A DNA stretch of 9,461 nt from Gammaproteobacteria bacterium (GTDB lineage Bacteria > Pseudomonadota > Gammaproteobacteria > GRL18), in the NCBI GenBank assembly GCA_027076245.1, contig JALTKC010000551.1, positions 1 through 9,461 of the forward strand. Direction: 5' to 3'. This document shows, in pieces, positions 5,595 to 9,461 of this stretch (the first letter of the stretch is position 1; each line of letters opens with the position of its first letter). The notes beneath the pieces were generated by a model, which was not told the origin of the DNA, ran no database searches, and worked only from the letters and a program-made list of their open reading frames with translations. Both the position numbers and the translations under genes were made by a program.

Positions 5595-6794
5595 ATGGCC
5601 GCGTCATTTTCTTTAGGTAAACCAAGTATTTTAAAAAACCTTTTTTTTGCATTTATAGCGTTTGGTTTGCTTATTGGTTCAATTTTTCCGTTATGGGCAG
5701 ATTTGTTTGTTGAGTGGAAGGACGGCATGCTGTTCTGGTTTGTGGTTTCCTGTATTGTGGCTGGTATCAGTATTGGTTTGATCAATTATCTGCTGATGAA
5801 AGTTATTCTGCTTAAGCGACTGCAGTGCATATCATCTACGGCCAATGCCATCAGTAAAAATGATCTGACCCGACACCTGGATGTAACCAGTCATGATATG
5901 GTTGGGGATATTGCTCATAGTTTTAATGAAATGACGGAAAGTCTGCGTGCTATTGTGCGTCAGATCATGGATGTCAGTCAGCGCCTGTCAAGCACCTGCA
6001 GTTCCATGAATGAGGTCTCTGAGCAGACGCAAAGTAAAATTGATCAGCAGAAACAGCAGACCGAACGGGTAGCTGGAGCCATCAGTAATATGTCGGTTAA
6101 GGTTCAGGAGATGGCAAATAATGCCAATGAGGCTTCCAGTGCGGTGGCTAATGCCAGTGATGAAACCCGGAAAGGCCAGCAGGAAGTTAATTCAACCATC
6201 AGCTCAATCACCAGCCTGGCCAGTAATGTGGATACGACCTCTGAGGCACTGGAAAAACTGGCCAGAGACAGTGAAAACATTGGTACCGTCATAGATGTGA
6301 TTAAGAGCATTGCGGAACAGACCAATCTGCTGGCTTTAAATGCGGCTATTGAAGCAGCACGGGCCGGTGAACAGGGCAGGGGCTTTGCTGTAGTAGCTGA
6401 TGAAGTGCGTACACTGGCCAGCCGTACTCAGGAGTCCACCAAGGAGATTGAAGAAATGATTGAGCGCCTGCAGCAGGCTTCAAATCAGGCGGTCAGTGTT
6501 ATGAGTGAAGGTAAGGAACAGGCTCAGCACAGTGTATCCCAGGCCTCTCTGGCCGGTAAATCACTCTCCACTATTTCATCTGCGGTGGCCATGATTTCAG
6601 ATATGAATGCCAAAATTGCGGATCTGGCAACCGAACAAAGCCGTTCAACAGAAGAAATTAAAGGCAATGTCACCATGATTAACGAAGTTGCTCATGGTAT
6701 TGTGACCGGTTCTGAAGTAGTCACCCGTTCCAGCCATGACGTTGAAAACCTGGTTAAGGAAATGGACAATCTGGTCAGAAAGTTTTCAGTATAA
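5595..6794 (+). CDS. Methyl-accepting chemotaxis protein with minimal periplasmic loop
   Basis: A chemoreceptor that signals through CheW/CheA to the flagellar motor, 399 residues. It has two membrane helices (about 15-34 and 47-69) joined by only about 12 residues, so there is no Cache, four-helix or other external sensor domain. A HAMP domain follows (about 70-122, with DMVGDIAHSFNEMTESL). A long cytoplasmic coiled coil then leads to the conserved hairpin tip (EQTNLLALNAAIEAARAGEQ, then GRGFAVVADEVR, about 241-272). The C-terminus ends in KFSV with no CheR-docking pentapeptide. The ATG at 5595 has AGGGGG five bases upstream. A sigma-28-type promoter lies upstream. The ligand is unknown. The lack of a sensor suggests detection of an internal or membrane state (for example energy level), or work with a partner protein. 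It is convergent with the dnr-like gene, 19 bases away. Confidence 0.93.
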   Translation: MAASFSLGKPSILKNLFFAFIAFGLLIGSIFPLWADLFVEWKDGMLFWFVVSCIVAGISIGLINYLLMKVILLKRLQCISSTANAISKNDLTRHLDVTSHDMVGDIAHSFNEMTESLRAIVRQIMDVSQRLSSTCSSMNEVSEQTQSKIDQQKQQTERVAGAISNMSVKVQEMANNANEASSAVANASDETRKGQQEVNSTISSITSLASNVDTTSEALEKLARDSENIGTVIDVIKSIAEQTNLLALNAAIEAARAGEQGRGFAVVADEVRTLASRTQESTKEIEEMIERLQQASNQAVSVMSEGKEQAQHSVSQASLAGKSLSTISSAVAMISDMNAKIADLATEQSRSTEEIKGNVTMINEVAHGIVTGSEVVTRSSHDVENLVKEMDNLVRKFSV

Positions 6795-6813
6795 GTTATC
6801 GGAACCTTTGCTT

Positions 6814-7533
6814 TTATGACATACAGCCATTTTTATTGCGTTCAAATGATTCGCCAATGATTTCTTTGAGCTTTTCCGGCTGAACCAGAGTAATGGTTTC
6901 ATCTTCAATACTGATCAGGCCTTCCTTTTTGAGCTTGGACAGTATGCGCGAAAACGTTTCCGGAGTAATGGATAGCCGGGAAGCAATCATGGATTTGGTT
7001 GCTGTTAGCTTAACCGTCGGTTGTTCCTGTAAGTCATTGATATGACCCAATAAATAACTGATTAAGCGGTGCTTGGCATTAAAGATAGTCAGTTCGCTGA
7101 TCTCCGTCAGCAGACCTTTCAGACGGGTACTCATATCCGCCATCATGGCAAAGCACAGTGTATTGGAATTCTGCAGTTCTTCAATAAAAGCGGCATTATC
7201 AAAATAAAACAACTCGGTATCTGTCGTTGCCCTGGCATTAACCGGATAACGATTGCCTTCCATAAACATAACAGCTTCGGCAAATGTTTGCCCCGGACCG
7301 ATAATATCCACAACTTTCTCATTACCCTCAGGAGAAGTCTGGAATAACATTATCTGACCATTTCGTACCAGAAAAAACCGGGAAGCCGGATCACCCTGAT
7401 CAAACAAGATCTCATTCCTGTGCAAAGACATAAGATTAGATTTATCCAGTATATGACTAAAGGCATCGTCCGGTAGGCGACGAAACAGATAATGCTGACG
7501 CAGTTCCTGCTGAAATAGTTTGCTGATACTCAA
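6814..7533 (-). CDS. dnr: Crp/Fnr-family regulator, DNR-like (nitric oxide/denitrification)
   Basis: A DNA-binding activator of the Crp/Fnr superfamily. Residues about 10-125 form the cyclic-nucleotide-binding-like beta barrel (LFDQGDPASRFFLVRNGQI; FAEAVMFME). A long dimerisation helix follows, then a winged helix-turn-helix (about 150-220) with recognition helix P191-ETFSR-I197. The E-x-x-S-R pattern is that of FNR-type proteins, which bind TTGAT-N4-ATCAA. The N-terminal iron-sulfur cysteines of FNR/ANR are absent (only C127 and C237), and TFAEAVMFME plus the ETFSRI motif resemble DNR of Pseudomonas, the haem-dependent NO sensor. The start is TTG at 7533, supported by AGGA nine bases upstream; the next Met, at residue 35, would cut the barrel. 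It lies downstream of norCB on the same strand, fitting control of nor. The symbol is by resemblance only. Confidence 0.85.
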   Translation of the reverse strand: MSISKLFQQELRQHYLFRRLPDDAFSHILDKSNLMSLHRNEILFDQGDPASRFFLVRNGQIMLFQTSPEGNEKVVDIIGPGQTFAEAVMFMEGNRYPVNARATTDTELFYFDNAAFIEELQNSNTLCFAMMADMSTRLKGLLTEISELTIFNAKHRLISYLLGHINDLQEQPTVKLTATKSMIASRLSITPETFSRILSKLKKEGLISIEDETITLVQPEKLKEIIGESFERNKNGCMS

Positions 7534-7542
7534 GCGTATAAT

Positions 7543-7546
7543 TCCT
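7543..7546 (-). promoter_or_regulatory. Shine-Dalgarno supporting the TTG start of the dnr-like gene
   Basis: AGGA on the minus strand, nine bases before the TTG at 7533. No ATG or GTG in frame nearby would keep the conserved N-terminal part. Confidence 0.6.
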
Positions 7547-7602
7547 GTCGGTGTGTCGGGGATGTTTTTTTATTTGATTAAGCGACACGGTTGTAAGTGA
7601 CG

Positions 7603-7613
7603 GAAATTATAAT
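7603..7613 (-). promoter_or_regulatory. Possible -10 (TATAAT) for the dnr-like gene
   Basis: An exact TATAAT lies on the minus strand within this stretch, about 70 bases before the TTG start and just after the norB terminator region. The expected -35 position is not TTGACA-like (CTTTAT), so a helper activator would be needed if it is used. A lone half-site (ATCAA on the minus strand, near 7575) lies downstream of it. Confidence 0.4.
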
Positions 7614-7636
7614 GGAGTGGGGGGGAAAAATAAAGA

Positions 7637-7708
7637 AGCGTTGAGCGCTGAGAAAGAGCAAGAGCAAGAACTAAAAAACAGTCCGGCTCTTCCTCAGCGC
7701 TCAACGCT
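7637..7708 (-). terminator. Long inverted repeat after norB, probable transcription terminator
   Basis: The arms are 7637-7659 and 7686-7708. The core GCGTTGAGCGCTGAG and its complement CTCAGCGCTCAACGC match over 15 bases, and with one A/C mismatch the stem reaches 23 positions around a 26-base loop. Read on the minus strand it follows the norB stop by 14 bases and is followed by a T-rich tail (TTCTTTATTTTT). A third CTCAGCGCT copy at 7707-7715 allows a competing small hairpin (7695-7716) whose plus-strand tail is CTCTTTTT, so the element could terminate both strands. It may also be a dispersed intergenic repeat. Confidence 0.65.
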
Positions 7709-7722
7709 CAGCGCTGCTCTTT

Positions 7723-9099
7723 TTAAGCTGCCGCTTCCTCACCCTTAACAAAGAAGCTGTAGATATAAACCAGCAGCCCAATCAGGAAGACAATCCCCGC
7801 TACTTCACGCATCATATAGAATACCTGCAGCTTGTCCTGTACTTCCATAAAGCCCATGGGGTTTTCAGTGTAACGCTGTAACCAGACCTGCAGTACGCCT
7901 GCGGCGGTCAGGAACAGGGTAATAAAGACCATAGCTACGGTCATTAACCAGAAGCCCCACATCTCAACCACCTGTGACTGGTTGCTGTTAGCCGCCGCAC
8001 GACCACGCAGCAGAGGCATGGCGTAGGAGATAATGGTCAGTACAATCATGACATAGGCGCCATAGAAAGCCATATGACCATGTGCCGCAGTGACCTGGGT
8101 ACCGTGGGTGTAGTAGTTAACCGGTGCCAGAGTATGGATAAAGCCCCATACACCCGCGCCTAAAAAGGCCATAACCGCAGTGCCCTGGGCCCATAAGACC
8201 GCCGCCTTGTTGGGGTGTTCACGACGACGCTGGTTCACCATGTTAAAGGCATACAGTACCATCATGAAGAAAGGAATTGGCTCCATGGCTGAGAAGATAG
8301 AGCCCCACCACTGCCAGTACTCAGGGGTACCTATCCAGTAGTAGTGGTGTCCGGTACCTATCAGACCGGTGATTAAGCTCATGGCGATAATGATGTATAA
8401 CCATTTTTCAATGATTTCACGGTCAACACCGGTGGTCTTAATTAGTACGAAGGCCAGAATCGCTCCCATAATCAGTTCCCAGACGCCTTCTACCCACAGG
8501 TGGACAACCCACCACCACCAGAATTTGTCTTCAATCAGGTTACTGGGGTTAACAAAGGAGAACAGGAAGAAGACCGCCAGCCCCACCAGACCGATAAACA
8601 GAATCATGCTGATAACGGTTTTACGGCCTTTTAATATGGTCATGCCGATATTAAACAGGAAGCCCAGGGCCACGATGACAATACCGATTTTGGTGATTGT
8701 GGGCTGTTCCAGAAATTCCCGCCCCATGGTGGGCAACAGGTCGTTCATGGTCAACTCAGCCAGGGTGGCATAAGGTACCAGCAGGTAACCTAAAATGGTC
8801 GCGGCACCGGCCGCCAGGAATATCCAGAACAGTAAGGTGCCCAGCATGGGACTGAACAGTTCGGTTTCCGATTCTTCCGGTACCAGGTAATAGGCCGCAC
8901 CCATAAAGCCGAACAGTAACCAGACGATTAACAGGTTGGTGTGCACCATACGGGCTACGTTAAATGGAATAGCCGGGAATAAAAAGTCTCCCCAGATATA
9001 CTGGGCGCCTAATACGGCACCAAACAGGATTTGACCTAAAAACAGGCCAATGGCTGCGATAAAATACAGTTTCGCAACAGATTGTGATTGATATTGCAT
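7723..9099 (-). CDS. norB: Nitric oxide reductase subunit B (cytochrome c type, cNOR)
   Basis: Catalytic subunit of cytochrome c-dependent nitric oxide reductase, reducing 2 NO to N2O in the inner membrane during denitrification or NO detoxification. The product is 458 residues with about 12 hydrophobic helices, the usual cNorB length, and without the N-terminal extension of quinol-type qNor. Key ligands are all present at a constant offset of 7 from Pseudomonas numbering: H53 and H342 for haem b, H340 for haem b3, H200/H251/H252 for the non-haem iron FeB, and the glutamates E204, E208 and E273 typical of NorB. The enzyme should therefore be active. GGGAGAG lies eight bases before the ATG at 9099. 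norC is 15 bases upstream, giving the order norC-norB. Downstream is a terminator-like repeat and the dnr-like gene rather than norQ/norD. Confidence 0.97.
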   Translation of the reverse strand: MQYQSQSVAKLYFIAAIGLFLGQILFGAVLGAQYIWGDFLFPAIPFNVARMVHTNLLIVWLLFGFMGAAYYLVPEESETELFSPMLGTLLFWIFLAAGAATILGYLLVPYATLAELTMNDLLPTMGREFLEQPTITKIGIVIVALGFLFNIGMTILKGRKTVISMILFIGLVGLAVFFLFSFVNPSNLIEDKFWWWWVVHLWVEGVWELIMGAILAFVLIKTTGVDREIIEKWLYIIIAMSLITGLIGTGHHYYWIGTPEYWQWWGSIFSAMEPIPFFMMVLYAFNMVNQRRREHPNKAAVLWAQGTAVMAFLGAGVWGFIHTLAPVNYYTHGTQVTAAHGHMAFYGAYVMIVLTIISYAMPLLRGRAAANSNQSQVVEMWGFWLMTVAMVFITLFLTAAGVLQVWLQRYTENPMGFMEVQDKLQVFYMMREVAGIVFLIGLLVYIYSFFVKGEEAAA

Positions 9100-9114
9100 A
9101 GTCCTTACTCTCCC

Positions 9115-9461
9115 TTAACCCTGAATGTTTGGTGGCCAGTTGGCAGTATTCACTTCAGAGGTCCATTTCAGGAACTCAGCAATGGCGTTCAGCTCTTCGT
9201 CACTCAGATTGAACTGAGGCATGCTGCGACGGCCAGGAATACCGTTTTTAGGGCGGCTCTTGATGAAACCGATAATGGCTTCCTTACTGTTGCCGAATCG
9301 TTTGTATACATTGCCCAGCTCAGGTGCAAAGTATGCGCCTTCGCCCAGCAGGGTATGACAACCAATACAGTCGTTGTCTTCCCAGACTTTCTTGCCCAGA
9401 ACCACTTCCGGGGTGATGTTTTCTCGGTGGTCACGCTCGGGCAGCACTCCCTGCGTGTCAA
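9115..9461 (-). CDS. norC: Nitric oxide reductase subunit C (cytochrome c), N-terminus beyond the window
   Basis: Membrane-anchored monohaem cytochrome c that passes electrons from periplasmic donors to NorB. The reading frame is open to the right edge of the window, so the N-terminal membrane anchor and start are missing; a GTG at 9447 is in frame but would drop the anchor and is unlikely to be the start. The visible 115 residues include the haem-binding C-x-x-C-H motif (CIGCHTLLGEGAYFAPELGN). The conserved RRSMPQF segment supplies the distal Met ligand, and the C-terminal EFLKWTSEVNTANWPPN is typical of NorC. The stop is 15 bases before the norB start, so the two form one transcription unit, whose promoter lies outside the window. 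Confidence 0.96.
   Translation of the reverse strand, partial: DTQGVLPERDHRENITPEVVLGKKVWEDNDCIGCHTLLGEGAYFAPELGNVYKRFGNSKEAIIGFIKSRPKNGIPGRRSMPQFNLSDEELNAIAEFLKWTSEVNTANWPPNIQG

Noticed and set aside
5777..5784. TTGATCAA inside the chemoreceptor gene as an FNR site
   Set aside because: It lacks the four-base gap between half-sites and lies within coding sequence.
7573..7586. FNR/DNR box upstream of the dnr-like gene
   Set aside because: Only the TTGAT half matches; the second half agrees at about one of five positions.
7655..7669. Short GAGCAA tandem repeat in the loop after norB as a CRISPR-like or microsatellite element
   Set aside because: Only about two units, part of the loop of the larger inverted repeat; no spacers or cas genes.
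8369..8773. 134-codon open frame on the plus strand inside norB
   Set aside because: It is a shadow of the norB codon pattern: no ribosome site and no family resemblance, while norB carries all catalytic residues.
9204..9461. Second reading frame open to the right edge opposite norC
   Set aside because: It overlaps the clear haem-c coding frame of norC and has no recognisable protein pattern.

Overview
The window looks like a chromosomal segment of a motile, denitrifying (at least NO-reducing) gammaproteobacterium of moderate GC content. The evidence is a trpS-scpA pair, a Pseudomonas-like flgA / flgM-flgN-PilZ flagellar block, a methyl-accepting chemotaxis protein, a DNR-type Crp/Fnr regulator, and norB/norC for cytochrome c-dependent nitric oxide reductase. 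The genus cannot be named from this sequence.

Layout. 1-985 (+): 3' part of a long-form tryptophanyl-tRNA synthetase with a Cys motif typical of [4Fe-4S] TrpRS. 1001-1948 (+): scpA, which is not followed by scpB. 1965-2345 (-): a small STAS/SpoIIAA-like orphan convergent to scpA. 2499-2575 (-): tRNA-Arg(CCT) with encoded CCA. 2635-5343 (-): a flagellar block, which in transcription order is flgA, flgM, flgN and a YcgR-like c-di-GMP flagellar brake. 5595-6794 (+): a receptor with two membrane helices and almost no periplasmic loop, divergent from flgA. 6814-7533 (-): a DNR-like regulator. 7723-9461 (-): norB and the 3' part of norC.

Control signals. A near-perfect sigma-28 (FliA) promoter precedes flgM, and a one-mismatch sigma-28 promoter precedes the receptor gene, so both fit the late flagellar class. 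Between flgA and flgM lies a perfect CRP-type palindrome overlapping a perfect FNR/DNR-type palindrome, upstream of the flgM sigma-28 promoter. A DNR-like regulator whose recognition helix should read exactly this FNR-type sequence is encoded 2.3 kb away next to nor. This suggests, but does not prove, that anaerobic/NO and catabolite signals feed into the anti-sigma factor and flagellar brake genes.

Other structure: three 13-bp tandem repeats in the receptor gene leader; a 22-23 bp inverted repeat after norB, probably its terminator; an A10 tract inside flgN. The genes all belong to known families and I see no new defence system, mobile element or CRISPR array. The composite regulatory site is the most interesting item.
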